Shown: one piece after another, positions 17,552 to 26,181 of the stretch
Numbering within the stretch: the first letter of the stretch is position 1
Layout: each line of letters opens with the position of its first letter
NCBI RefSeq assembly: GCF_004804275.1
Contig: NZ_STGI01000019.1
Location: 39,358 to 103,357, forward strand
Length of the DNA: 64,000 bases
DNA from: Herbaspirillum sp. ST 5-3
GTDB taxonomy: Bacteria > Pseudomonadota > Gammaproteobacteria > Burkholderiales > Burkholderiaceae_D
Reading direction: 5' to 3'
Notes under the pieces: generated by a model
Database searches by the model: none
The model's input: the letters and a program-made list of their open reading frames with translations, nothing else
What the model was told of the DNA's origin: nothing
Translations under genes and position numbers: made by a program

Positions 17552-18915
17552 AGTCGGTTTCGATGCGTCGCCGCCTGCTGGTGCTCCTGCTCGGCAGTCT
17601 GCTCTTGGTGTGGGGCGGGATGATGGGCTATGGCTATGTGACGCTGAGCGACGAGGTCGACGAGTTGGCCGATACGCGCATGGAGCAGAGCGCGCGCACA
17701 CTGTTGCTGCTCGATCTCAAGCGCCTGCGCGCTCTGGCCGATGGCAACAACGACGCGCACCATAACAGCCGCAAGGAACACCGCAACGACGATCATTCCG
17801 ACGATGACGAGCGGGGCCCCGTCGATTTCCAGGTATGGGACAGCGATGGGACGCTGCTCTTGCACGTGCCGGGCGCGCCGGACGCCGCATTCAATCCGGA
17901 CAAGGGCCACCACACGGTGATGCTGGACGGCGAACTGTGGCACACGTTTTCGCTGCGCGATGACCGGCACGGCTATCAGGTGCGTGTGTTCGAGAAGGAC
18001 GACACGCGCAGCCATCTCGTCAACAAGCTCGGCCTGCGCATGGCGCAACTGCTGCTGATCGCGCTGCCGGTGCTGGCGCTTCTCATCTGGATCAGCACCG
18101 GCCGCGGCCTGACCCCGCTGACGACCATTTCGCGCGCAATTGGTTCACGCAGCGCCGACAATCTGCAGCCGCTCGATCTCGCCAGCGTGCCGGCCGAAGT
18201 GCAGCCGCTGGTCGATTCATTGAACAAATTGCTCGAAAGGTTGTCGGAATCCATCGACAGGGAGCGCTCATTCACCGCCGATGCTGCCCATGAATTGAGA
18301 ACGCCGCTGGCAGCGATCAAGGTGCAAGCCGAAGTCGCACTGGCCGCCGGGGACGAAGATCAACGGCGGCACGCGATCCAGCAAGTCATCGCGGGTGTCC
18401 ACCGCACCACGTATCTCGCGCAACAGTTGCTGCTGCTGGCGCGGCTTGACCATGTCGACGCGGCGCAACTGCAAGCGGTCGATCTCGGCCGGCTCGCGGC
18501 GGACAGCGCTGCGCGTTATGCGGATGCGGCCGAAGGCAAGGGCATCGAACTGGAGGTTGACGCGCAGGATGCCTGCAGCATGCGGGGCGATCCGGTTGCG
18601 CTGTCGGTGCTGGTCGATAACCTGCTCGACAACGCGATCAAGTATGGTCGCGACGGCGGACATGCGGTCCTGAAGGTCTGGCGCGAAGCGGGTCTGTTGA
18701 TGTTGCGCGTGCAGGATGACGGACCGGGTGTGGCAGAGTCAGAGCGTGCGCGTCTGACCGACCGCTTTTTCCGGGTGGCGGGCAGCGGTGTGACCGGCAG
18801 CGGACTGGGTCTGTCGATCGTTGACAGGATTGCCAGAAGACACAGCGGACGGGTCAGCATCGGCGACGGTCTCGATGGAAAAGGCTTGGGCGTGACGGTG
18901 TGTTTTCCTGTTTGA
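17548..18915 (+). CDS. Sensor histidine kinase, QseC-like, with His/Asp-rich sensor loop, 455 aa
   Basis: Two membrane helices (~8-30 and ~165-183) flank a ~135-residue periplasmic domain. The domain contains an unusual stretch at ~65-88 dense in His, Asp and Asn (NNDAHHNS ... EHRNDDHSDDDERG) and later HH and HxxH residues, suggestive of metal-cation binding. The cytoplasmic part has HAMP-like residues, HisKA with His248 (AAHELRTPLAAI), and HATPase motifs LVDNLLDNAIKYG, QDDGPGV and GSGLGLSIV. It should phosphorylate the adjacent regulator. The ATG overlaps the regulator's stop. The long upstream extension of the frame is a shadow of the regulator gene. Confidence 0.94.
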   Translation: MKSVSMRRRLLVLLLGSLLLVWGGMMGYGYVTLSDEVDELADTRMEQSARTLLLLDLKRLRALADGNNDAHHNSRKEHRNDDHSDDDERGPVDFQVWDSDGTLLLHVPGAPDAAFNPDKGHHTVMLDGELWHTFSLRDDRHGYQVRVFEKDDTRSHLVNKLGLRMAQLLLIALPVLALLIWISTGRGLTPLTTISRAIGSRSADNLQPLDLASVPAEVQPLVDSLNKLLERLSESIDRERSFTADAAHELRTPLAAIKVQAEVALAAGDEDQRRHAIQQVIAGVHRTTYLAQQLLLLARLDHVDAAQLQAVDLGRLAADSAARYADAAEGKGIELEVDAQDACSMRGDPVALSVLVDNLLDNAIKYGRDGGHAVLKVWREAGLLMLRVQDDGPGVAESERARLTDRFFRVAGSGVTGSGLGLSIVDRIARRHSGRVSIGDGLDGKGLGVTVCFPV

Positions 18916-19102
18916 AATGTCAATGTCATAGTGGAAATTCGACGAAAAAAACATGGCGCGACGCGACGTGATTTGGGGATGCTTTGTCGGCACGAATCGT
19001 TTACAGTGTGCTGAATTCGCGTCCGGCAGAAGCATGCGGCAGCGTCGAATATCGTTTTGAAATCAGCAGCATCGTTTTGTTTTATCGCTTCCTTATTTGC
19101 TC

Positions 19103-19861
19103 ATGAAACCCGTTGCACCCGGCACTGTCATCTTCCATCGCTTTCGCGGCTATGGCGTCATCACCTCGGTCAATCTGCTGACCGGCTGGGTGTCTGCGCG
19201 CTTCGGCGATGAAGTGCGCAGCCTCGATCTGAATTTGTCGCATGACGATCTGCAGCATGCGGACGGCGAACCGATCCACTTCCGGCGCGACCCGCCCGAC
19301 CGCATGCCGCATGCGCGCCTGATGGCGATGGTGCGCGAACTGCATCGCGCCGGCTATCAGCGCTTGTACCTCTACAGCTGGCCGAAGCCTTCGGGCTTGC
19401 ACTGGCGCTGGCATCTGTTCACCGGCCGGCGCAACTGGATGGATCGCCCCTGGCGTGAAGGCTGGTATGGCTCCGGCGCGGATTACAACTTCAACCCTAT
19501 CCTCGGCTGGGGCGATCAGCCCGGCGCCACGGCGAAGGAACTGGTGCGTTCGCTCGCGCAGTTCGATCCGCAGGGATTGGCGCAGGCCCTGAGCCGCGAT
19601 GAAGACCACACGAAGTGGTTCGATGAGATTTGCGAGGCCTTGCTGCCGAACTATGCCTACACGCTGGGCTGGGATGTGCGCGACGGCCCGGTGCCGGATC
19701 ATCTGCCGGTCATTCCGGTACGGCGCGGCGTACCCGCCTATGCCGGACCGTCGCTGCCCTGGCCTCCGGGCTGGACGCGCATGTGGACCGGCGGCAGCGC
19801 GCTGGTGAGCATGCGCTTTAAAACAGATCCCGCTGACGCCCCGTCCGGCGTCGCTCGTTGA
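19103..19861 (+). CDS. Hypothetical protein with SH3-like N-terminus, 252 aa
   Basis: I do not recognise a named family. Residues 1-50 form a small beta-barrel-like segment (PGTVIFHRFRGYGVITSVN, then GWVSARFGDEVRSLDL) reminiscent of CarD- or UvrD-C-terminal Tudor-like folds. The middle is rich in Trp and aromatic residues (HWRWHLFTGRRNWMDRPWREGWYGSG) and the end is Pro/Trp rich. The protein appears soluble with no signal peptide. The ATG at 19103 is chosen over an in-frame TTG two codons earlier. The gene is isolated on the plus strand, and its last 44 bases overlap, convergently, the end of the MOSC gene. Codon use is like the neighbours, so it is probably a real native gene. Confidence 0.75.
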   Translation: MKPVAPGTVIFHRFRGYGVITSVNLLTGWVSARFGDEVRSLDLNLSHDDLQHADGEPIHFRRDPPDRMPHARLMAMVRELHRAGYQRLYLYSWPKPSGLHWRWHLFTGRRNWMDRPWREGWYGSGADYNFNPILGWGDQPGATAKELVRSLAQFDPQGLAQALSRDEDHTKWFDEICEALLPNYAYTLGWDVRDGPVPDHLPVIPVRRGVPAYAGPSLPWPPGWTRMWTGGSALVSMRFKTDPADAPSGVAR

Positions 19862-20408
19862 TCCGCGCGATCGAGGTCTCGCGCGGGCCGGCGATCAGCG
19901 TCACCGCATCGCCGGCCTGCAATTCGCCGGGTTCGATCACGCGCAAGTAAAAGCCGGTAATCCCGGCTTGCACCATCATCTTCGCCGCGTGCGAAAAACC
20001 CATCCGTGCATTGAACTTGTAGCAGGGCTGGCGCGGTTCGGTTACCGCCAGCAGCGCCGTGCCGATGCTCAGTTGATCGCCTATCCATACCTCCGATTCC
20101 AGCAATCCCTGCAGCGTCAGGTTCTCGCCCATGGAGCCTGGCGGCAGCGGCTCTTCGCGCTTCAATGCGGCAAGGCGTTGCGCTTTCCAGAATGCATAAT
20201 GTTCCGATGGATAGGCATACACCGCCTTGTTCAATCCGCCGTGCACGCTGAGGTCGGCCTGCTCGTCGCCGACAAATCCGAGTTTCCTCAGCTGCTGCGG
20301 TCCTTGCACCGCTTTTTTGTGGATGCCGCTGACGATGCGGCGCGCGCGATCCGACTGCGCAACGAACAGTTCGCCTATCGTCCCGAGGTTGACGCTCAAC
20401 ACTTGCAT
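19818..20408 (-). CDS. MOSC domain protein (YiiM-like), 196 aa
   Basis: The MOSC core is evident: SVHGGLNKAVYAYPSEHYAFW, GSMGENLTLQGL, and the conserved cysteine in PRQPCYKFNARMG that would carry or transfer sulfur in molybdenum-cofactor sulfurase-type chemistry. YiiM-family MOSC proteins are stand-alone and use molybdenum cofactor for reduction of N-hydroxylated compounds, so such detoxification is likely here. The start at 20408 overlaps the end of the MFS transporter gene by 13 bases, implying co-transcription. The longer ORF is a shadow of the transporter. Confidence 0.88.
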   Translation of the reverse strand: MQVLSVNLGTIGELFVAQSDRARRIVSGIHKKAVQGPQQLRKLGFVGDEQADLSVHGGLNKAVYAYPSEHYAFWKAQRLAALKREEPLPPGSMGENLTLQGLLESEVWIGDQLSIGTALLAVTEPRQPCYKFNARMGFSHAAKMMVQAGITGFYLRVIEPGELQAGDAVTLIAGPRETSIARINERRRTGRQRDLF

Positions 20409-21568
20409 GCGACTTCCGCGAGATGCTTCCGTTTCGAGAGATTGGCCGCGAACAGCGAAACCGCAATGCCTGCCGCCATCGGCAGCGCGCCGAAGAAGGA
20501 CAGGTTGGCCGTCCCCTGGGTCGATACGATCAGGCCGCCGATGAAAGCGCCGGTCGCCTGCCCCAGGTAGATCGCGGACGAATTCATCGATACCGATGCC
20601 GATGCAAGCTGCGGCGCCATCGATACCAGCCGCGCCTGCTGCGCGCCGTTGACGGCAAAACAGCCCAGGCCCCAAATCAAAATGACCACCACGGTGATCG
20701 GCAGTGAACCGCGCGTGAGCGGCCACAGGACGATGGCGGTGAGCATGCAGCCCATCGCGGCGACGCCGACGCGCACCGGCCCCACACGGTCCATGACGCG
20801 TGCGCCGATCACATTGCCGGTCACGCCGGTGATACCGAAACAGAGAAACAGCAAACTGATGACGGTGGGCGTGGCGCCGATGAAATCCTTCAGCAGCAGG
20901 GCCATGTAGGAAAACACGGTGAACATGCCGAGCGCCTGGATGGCCGTGACGGAAATCGCCAGCAGCAGAGGCGTATTCGCGAACAGCGCTTTCCATGCCG
21001 CGCGATCCATCGGCGCGATGAACAGTCCGGACGGGATCTGCTTCCAGACGCCTGCTGCGAACAGTGCGGCGAGCAGTCCGACCAGTGCCATGGTCGGACG
21101 CCAGCCGATATGTGCGCCAAGGTAGGCGCCCATCGGCGTGCCGACGACGGCGGCAATCGACCAGCCGAGGAACACCAGCCCGATCGCCTTGCCGCGCGTC
21201 TCCGGCGGCACCATCAGTCCGGCGGTCGCGGCCGCCTGCGCGGTGAAAATCGCGGCGCCGATGGCGGTGACCATGCGCGCGACGAGCAGCGTGCCGTATC
21301 CCGGCGCGAAGGCGGCGACCAGGTGCATCACCGCATACAGCAACAGCGAGGCGACCAGCAGCTTGCGGCGGTCGATCGCGCTGGTCCAGCTCGCGAGAAA
21401 CGGTCCGGTGATGCAGATCGTCATGGCGAACGCGGAAATCAGCATGCCGACCCGGGCCGGCGCGATGGCAAGGTCCGCGCTCAATTCATTGAGCATGCCC
21501 GGCACGATCATTACGCCGGTGCCGATGGCGAAGTTGCCGAGAGTAAGTGACCACAATCTGGGTTGCAT
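20396..21568 (-). CDS. Major facilitator superfamily transporter (DHA1-like), 390 aa
   Basis: Twelve hydrophobic segments. The MFS loop 2-3 signature is relaxed (SAIDRRKLLVASLLLYAV) and the antiporter-like motif C region is present (VFLGWSIAAVVGTPMGAYLG). Size and pattern match the DHA1/AraJ-like drug or sugar efflux group (12 TM, proton antiport). The substrate is unknown. The start at 21568 has GGAG five bases upstream; the longer ORF is not hydrophobic before this point. It overlaps the MOSC gene, which may hint at export of a compound handled by that enzyme, but the pairing could be incidental. Confidence 0.88.
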   Translation of the reverse strand: MQPRLWSLTLGNFAIGTGVMIVPGMLNELSADLAIAPARVGMLISAFAMTICITGPFLASWTSAIDRRKLLVASLLLYAVMHLVAAFAPGYGTLLVARMVTAIGAAIFTAQAAATAGLMVPPETRGKAIGLVFLGWSIAAVVGTPMGAYLGAHIGWRPTMALVGLLAALFAAGVWKQIPSGLFIAPMDRAAWKALFANTPLLLAISVTAIQALGMFTVFSYMALLLKDFIGATPTVISLLFLCFGITGVTGNVIGARVMDRVGPVRVGVAAMGCMLTAIVLWPLTRGSLPITVVVILIWGLGCFAVNGAQQARLVSMAPQLASASVSMNSSAIYLGQATGAFIGGLIVSTQGTANLSFFGALPMAAGIAVSLFAANLSKRKHLAEVACKC

Positions 21569-21647
21569 GGAGGCTCCGAAATAGAACCATCCAGTGTAGC
21601 GAAAGACGAACGACCGTGCTGAAGCCGGCTTCCGGCTTCGACGGGAA

Positions 21648-22634
21648 TCAGCGCGGCGCCCGCGGGTTGAGCACGTTCTTCGGCGTGCCGTTGGCGAAGT
21701 CGACCACGTTCTGGAACGCCGCGCGGAAGTACAACTCGTAACTGTCCTTCTCCACGTAGCCCAGGTGCGGGGTCGCCAGCACAGTGGGAATGCGCAGCAG
21801 CGGCGCATCGGCGGGCAGGGGTTCGCTTTCGAACACGTCGAGCGCGGCAAAGCCGGGTCGGCCGCGCTGCAGTGCCGCCTCCAGCGCGCCTGCCGCCACC
21901 AGTTCGGCGCGGCTGGTATTGACGAACAGGGCATCCGGCTTCATGCGCGCCAGGTCCGCCTCGGTGACGAGGTTGCGGGTGGCGTCGGAGAGGCGCAGAT
22001 GCAGGGTCAGGACATCGGCTTCCTCGAAAAAGCGTTCGCGGCTCGGCGCGGCCGCATGACCGTGACTGCTTGCCGCTGTCCGGCTGGCTTCGCTCCCCCA
22101 GACCATCACCTGCATGCCGAATGCCCTGGCGTAGCCGGCCACCAGCCGGCCGATGCGGCCGTAGCCCCAGATGCCAAGGGTGCGGCCGTTGAGCACGCGC
22201 CCCAGCGTATTCAGCTCGGGATTAATCGACGCGGTCTGCCACAGGCCGTCGCGCAGATTGGCGGCGTACTGCGGAATCTTGCGCGAGGCCGCCATGATCA
22301 GCGCCCAGGTGAGTTCGGCCGGCGCGGTCGGATCGCCCACGCCTTCCACGATGGTGATGCCGCGCTCGGTGGCCGCCCGCACATCGACATGACCGCTGAC
22401 CTTGCCGGTCTGGGAAATCAGTTTCAACTTCGGCAGCTTGTTGAGCAGGGCCGCCGACAGGCGGGTGCGCTCGCGGATCAGGACCAGCACATCGAACTCC
22501 GCCAGCCGAACCGCGAGTTGCCCGATGCCACGGGCACTATTAGTGAAAACCCGGACTTCATGGCCTGCGAGCAAGGAAAAACAGTCCAGATTCCGTACAC
22601 AGTCCTGATAGTCGTCAAGAATCGCAACTTTCAT
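21648..22634 (-). CDS. D-2-hydroxyacid dehydrogenase family protein, 328 aa
   Basis: Rossmann NAD-binding motif at ~155-165 (GIWGYGRIGRLVAGYARAFGM). Catalytic triad candidates are Arg in FVNTSRAELV, Glu in ALDVFESEPLP and His in ATPHLGY. Length and spacing fit the D-isomer-specific 2-hydroxyacid dehydrogenase family (phosphoglycerate / glyoxylate / hydroxypyruvate reductases). Without a C-terminal ACT domain it is not full-length SerA. The precise substrate cannot be decided. It is transcribed divergently from pckG and followed, about 80 bases on, by the MFS gene on the same strand. Confidence 0.92.
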   Translation of the reverse strand: MKVAILDDYQDCVRNLDCFSLLAGHEVRVFTNSARGIGQLAVRLAEFDVLVLIRERTRLSAALLNKLPKLKLISQTGKVSGHVDVRAATERGITIVEGVGDPTAPAELTWALIMAASRKIPQYAANLRDGLWQTASINPELNTLGRVLNGRTLGIWGYGRIGRLVAGYARAFGMQVMVWGSEASRTAASSHGHAAAPSRERFFEEADVLTLHLRLSDATRNLVTEADLARMKPDALFVNTSRAELVAAGALEAALQRGRPGFAALDVFESEPLPADAPLLRIPTVLATPHLGYVEKDSYELYFRAAFQNVVDFANGTPKNVLNPRAPR

Positions 22635-22745
22635 ACGAATTTTTCAATCAATAGAAGGATTTCGTAAAAAAACGACGTTAACCGGGAGCATCAAAATGGC
22701 CTACTACATTAGTCAACAATTATTACTACAATTTCTTGAGAATCA

Positions 22746-22774
22746 TTGAGTTACGTACGCACGCCGTGTACAAT
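22746..22774 (+). promoter_or_regulatory. Sigma-70-type promoter for pckG
   Basis: TTGAGT (22746-22751) and TACAAT (22769-22774) are separated by exactly 17 bases, close to the consensus. Transcription would begin near 22781, giving a leader of ~200 bases before the pckG ATG. The leader includes a GC-rich segment around 22813-22829. Confidence 0.6.
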
Positions 22775-22984
22775 CGGCGGCTTATTTTCTGAAAATTTTG
22801 GTGAAATTTGCAGGCCTACCGGCCCGGGCATTATTCCATTTTTCGGGTTATGCGGTCACTACCCGACCGCCTTCGACAAGACCGCCGTACCGCTAGCGTG
22901 AGACAACTAGCCGAGCCAAAAGCTGACGACGATCCTGCCGTACAAGGACAAGACAGAATTCTTAATTGGCAATGGAGGTAGTTT

Positions 22985-24841
22985 ATGAATCAGCCCGTTA
23001 TGGGAGGTATCGCAGCTTTGAACGCGCCAACTTACGTCAAACAGCGCAAGCTGATCAGCTGGGTGGCCGAAATTGCCGCCCTGACCAAGCCGGACCGCAT
23101 TCACTGGTGTGACGGCTCGCAGGAAGAATACGATCGCCTGTGCGCGGAAATGGTCGCCGCCGGCACCATGAAGCGGCTGAACGAGGCCAAGCGCCCGAAC
23201 AGCTACCTGGCCTGCTCCGATCCGTCGGACGTGGCGCGCGTCGAAGACCGCACCTTTATCTGCTCGGCCAAGCAGGAAGACGCCGGCCCGACCAACAACT
23301 GGGTCGCCCCTGCCGAAATGCGCGTCACCCTGAACGCGCTGTTCGACGGCTGCATGCGCGGCCGCACCATGTATGTGGTGCCGTTCTCGATGGGTCCGCT
23401 CGGCTCGCCGATCGCGCACATCGGCGTCGAACTGTCCGATTCTCCCTACGTCGCCGCCAACATGCGCATCATGACGCGCATGGGCAAGGCCGTGTTCGAC
23501 GTGCTGGGCGCCCATGGCGAGTTCGTGCCTTGCGTGCACTCGGTCGGCAAGCCGCTGCAGGCGGGCGAGCAGGATGTCGCCTGGCCGTGCAATCCGACCA
23601 AGTACATCGTGCACTATCCGGAAACCCGCGAAATCTGGTCCTTCGGCTCCGGCTACGGCGGCAACGCGCTGCTGGGCAAGAAGTGCTTCGCGCTGCGCAT
23701 CGCCTCCAACATGGGCCGCGAGCAGGGCTGGCTGGCCGAACACATGCTGATCCTCGGCGTCGAATCGCCCGAGGGCAAGAAGCATTACGTGGCTGCCGCT
23801 TTCCCGTCGGCCTGCGGCAAGACCAACTTCTCGATGATGATCCCGCCGGCTGCCTTCAATGGCTGGAAGGTCACCACCATCGGCGACGACATCGCCTGGA
23901 TCAAGCCGGGCGAGGATGGCCGCCTGTACGCGATCAATCCGGAAGCGGGTTACTTCGGCGTCGCGCCTGGTACCAACACGGCAACCAACTCCAACTGCAT
24001 GGCCTCGCTGACCGCGAACACCATTTTCACCAATGTCGCACTGACCGATGACGGCGACGTATGGTGGGAAGGCATGACGAAGGAGCCGCCGGCGCACGCG
24101 ATCGACTGGCAGGGCAAGGACTGGACACCGGAAATCGGCAAGGAAACCGGCCGCAAGGCAGCGCACCCGAACGCGCGCTTCACCGTCGCAGCGACCCAGA
24201 ACCCGGTGATCGACCCGGCCTGGGACGATCCGGCCGGCGTGCCGATCTCGGCCTTCATCTTCGGCGGTCGCCGCTCGACGACCGTGCCGCTGGTGACCGA
24301 AGCCCGCAACTGGGTGGAAGGCGTGTACATGGCCGCGACCATGGGCTCCGAAACCACTGCTGCCGCAGCCGGCCAGATGGGCGTGGTGCGACGCGATCCG
24401 TTCGCGATGCTGCCGTTCACCGGCTACAACATGAGCGACTACTTCCAGCACTGGCTCGACATGGGCAAGAAGATCGCCGCATCGCCCGCCGAGCTGCCGA
24501 AGATCTACTGCGTGAACTGGTTCCGCACCGATGAAAACGGCAAGTTCGTATGGCCGGGCTTCGGCGACAACATGCGCGTGCTGAAGTGGATGCTGGACCG
24601 CCTGGCAGGCACGGCAGGCGGTGTCGAGAACATCTTCGGCATCTCGCCGCGTTACGAAGACCTGAAGTGGGACGGCCTCGCGTTCTCGCAGGAGCAGTTC
24701 AACACGATCACTTCGATCGACAAGGCGGCATGGGAAGCGGAACTGAAGCTGCATGCCGAACTGTTCGACAAGCTGAAGTATCACTTGCCGAAGGAATTGG
24801 CAGCCGCCAAGGAGCAGCTGGAGAAGCGGCTGGCGGCGTAA
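22985..24841 (+). CDS. pckG: Phosphoenolpyruvate carboxykinase (GTP), 618 aa
   Basis: A full-length GTP-type PEPCK, which interconverts oxaloacetate plus GTP and PEP plus CO2 plus GDP at the entry of gluconeogenesis. Diagnostic sequences are the kinase-1 P-loop with its active cysteine ([13 protein letters not shown], Cys277, residues 273-285), the following metal-binding [10 protein letters not shown], and the PEP/OAA-binding [12 protein letters not shown] guanine-binding region FPGFGDN-like is seen as [14 protein letters not shown]. The start is backed by GGAGGT. It has its own promoter and a strong terminator and is monocistronic. Supplying hexose phosphate links it loosely to the glucan/trehalose genes further on. 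Confidence 0.97.
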   Translation: MNQPVMGGIAALNAPTYVKQRKLISWVAEIAALTKPDRIHWCDGSQEEYDRLCAEMVAAGTMKRLNEAKRPNSYLACSDPSDVARVEDRTFICSAKQEDAGPTNNWVAPAEMRVTLNALFDGCMRGRTMYVVPFSMGPLGSPIAHIGVELSDSPYVAANMRIMTRMGKAVFDVLGAHGEFVPCVHSVGKPLQAGEQDVAWPCNPTKYIVHYPETREIWSFGSGYGGNALLGKKCFALRIASNMGREQGWLAEHMLILGVESPEGKKHYVAAAFPSACGKTNFSMMIPPAAFNGWKVTTIGDDIAWIKPGEDGRLYAINPEAGYFGVAPGTNTATNSNCMASLTANTIFTNVALTDDGDVWWEGMTKEPPAHAIDWQGKDWTPEIGKETGRKAAHPNARFTVAATQNPVIDPAWDDPAGVPISAFIFGGRRSTTVPLVTEARNWVEGVYMAATMGSETTAAAAGQMGVVRRDPFAMLPFTGYNMSDYFQHWLDMGKKIAASPAELPKIYCVNWFRTDENGKFVWPGFGDNMRVLKWMLDRLAGTAGGVENIFGISPRYEDLKWDGLAFSQEQFNTITSIDKAAWEAELKLHAELFDKLKYHLPKELAAAKEQLEKRLAA

Positions 24842-24878
24842 GCCAAACAACCATCTTCCGCTGAAGCGGCAAGACAGG

Positions 24879-24916
24879 AACAGCGCGGCAGGGCGACCTG
24901 CACGCGCTGTTTTTTT
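24879..24916 (+). terminator. Intrinsic terminator of pckG
   Basis: AACAGCGCG-GCAGG, loop GCGA, CCTGC-(A)-CGCGCTGTT: a 14-bp stem with one bulge, followed by a run of seven T residues, 37 bases after the stop codon. Confidence 0.85.
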
Positions 24917-25053
24917 CCCTTGCGGGCAGGAATCAATTAGAAGCTTTCTTCATCGGCATTTCCAAGCGCCTTGTCCCCCAATAAGATCGATTTCCGCTGT
25001 TAATAAAAATGCAATAACGGCACAAGGAAAATCCTATCCACACGGGAGACAAC

Positions 25054-25971
25054 ATGAAAACATCCAGATTCCTCGGCTTCGCCTCGCTGCTGTTTGCGTC
25101 CGTTCTGGCGCACGCCGAACTGGTCGCGACCAATGTCAGCAATGCCGAAAATACGCTGCAAACCAGCAACCAGCGTCTGTTCGCCTCCTCGCAGGGGGCG
25201 TTTTACGAAATCACGCTGGGCAGCAGCGGCTGGAGCAAGACCCCCTTGCCGGTCCGCTTCCGGGACGGATCCGCCCGCTCCTGCTATTTCCTCGGCATTA
25301 CCGAAAGCGCCGGCATGGTCTATACCGCCTGCACCGAGGACTCGCTGAATCCGCTGGCGAAGAAGCATTTGTTCGGCCTCGACATATTCCAGCCGGCGCC
25401 GCAGTTGACGGAAGTCGGCGAACTGCACGGCATGGCGCTGCCGAACGGGCTGGCGGCCGATGCCAGCGGCAATCTCTATGCCGCCGACAGCGGCTGGCCG
25501 CTCTTGCCCGGGACGATACAGAAGATCACTCTTGCCAGCGCCTATACGATCGCAAGCCAGACCACCTTTCACCGCTTCATTGCCTGCAAGCCGAACGGGC
25601 TGCGCTATGCCGGCGGCAAGCTGTATGTCACGGTCAACCCGTTCAGCTACGTGGGCGTGTCGCAATTGCTGCGCTACGACCTCGGGGCGGGCGGGCTCAG
25701 CAATCAGGCCTCGCTGTACAGTTCACTGGCCTTTCTGGACGATTTCGCGCTGGTGAATGGCGGGGCGGTGCTGGCAGAGTTCCTGGGGGGACGCATCGTG
25801 CATATCAACGAGCAGGGCAATGAGTTGCACCGCGCCGGCTTTTCCCAGCCCACGTCGGTAAGCTTGTTGACCGCCCCGGCATTCGGTTCGGGCAGCCTGC
25901 TGGTGACCGAACGCGGGGCTGGCAATGTGCAGCATTTCGCCAATGACTGGGGACTGCAGCCGCGTCAATGA
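25054..25971 (+). CDS. Secreted SMP-30/NHL-like beta-propeller protein, 305 aa
   Basis: A Sec signal peptide (MKTSRFLGFASLLFASVLAHA, cleavage after AHA) leads to a protein built of repeated blades, e.g. LPNGLAADASGNLYAADSG and KPNGLRYAGGKLYVTVN. The pattern is as in SMP-30/gluconolactonase- or NHL-like propellers. Two cysteines (ARSCYF, YTACTE) could form a disulfide in the periplasm. Catalytic metal ligands of true gluconolactonases are not obvious, so the function is unknown. GGGAG precedes the ATG. Confidence 0.82.
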   Translation: MKTSRFLGFASLLFASVLAHAELVATNVSNAENTLQTSNQRLFASSQGAFYEITLGSSGWSKTPLPVRFRDGSARSCYFLGITESAGMVYTACTEDSLNPLAKKHLFGLDIFQPAPQLTEVGELHGMALPNGLAADASGNLYAADSGWPLLPGTIQKITLASAYTIASQTTFHRFIACKPNGLRYAGGKLYVTVNPFSYVGVSQLLRYDLGAGGLSNQASLYSSLAFLDDFALVNGGAVLAEFLGGRIVHINEQGNELHRAGFSQPTSVSLLTAPAFGSGSLLVTERGAGNVQHFANDWGLQPRQ

Positions 25972-26023
25972 GCGAATTCTTGCAATTTCGCTATTGACGT
26001 AACGATTCATTACAAATTAAATC

Positions 26024-26037
26024 TTGCCGTACGGCAA
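26024..26037. promoter_or_regulatory. 14-bp perfect palindrome upstream of the DUF1631 gene
   Basis: TTGCCGTACGGCAA is a perfect dyad 145 bases before the next start codon and 53 bases after the previous stop. It could be a regulator-binding site; no family is assigned. Confidence 0.35.
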
Positions 26038-26181
26038 TATTGTGGGAAAATAAGACGACTGTCCCGCATTATTAGAACTGTTTTTTTCCGGATGGCAGAA
26101 TTCGAATGACCGTCTGCACAGACCGAAAAAATCCTTCAATATTGCGGTCCGCTCGTTAACCTACATTTAAGCAGCAAGGAA

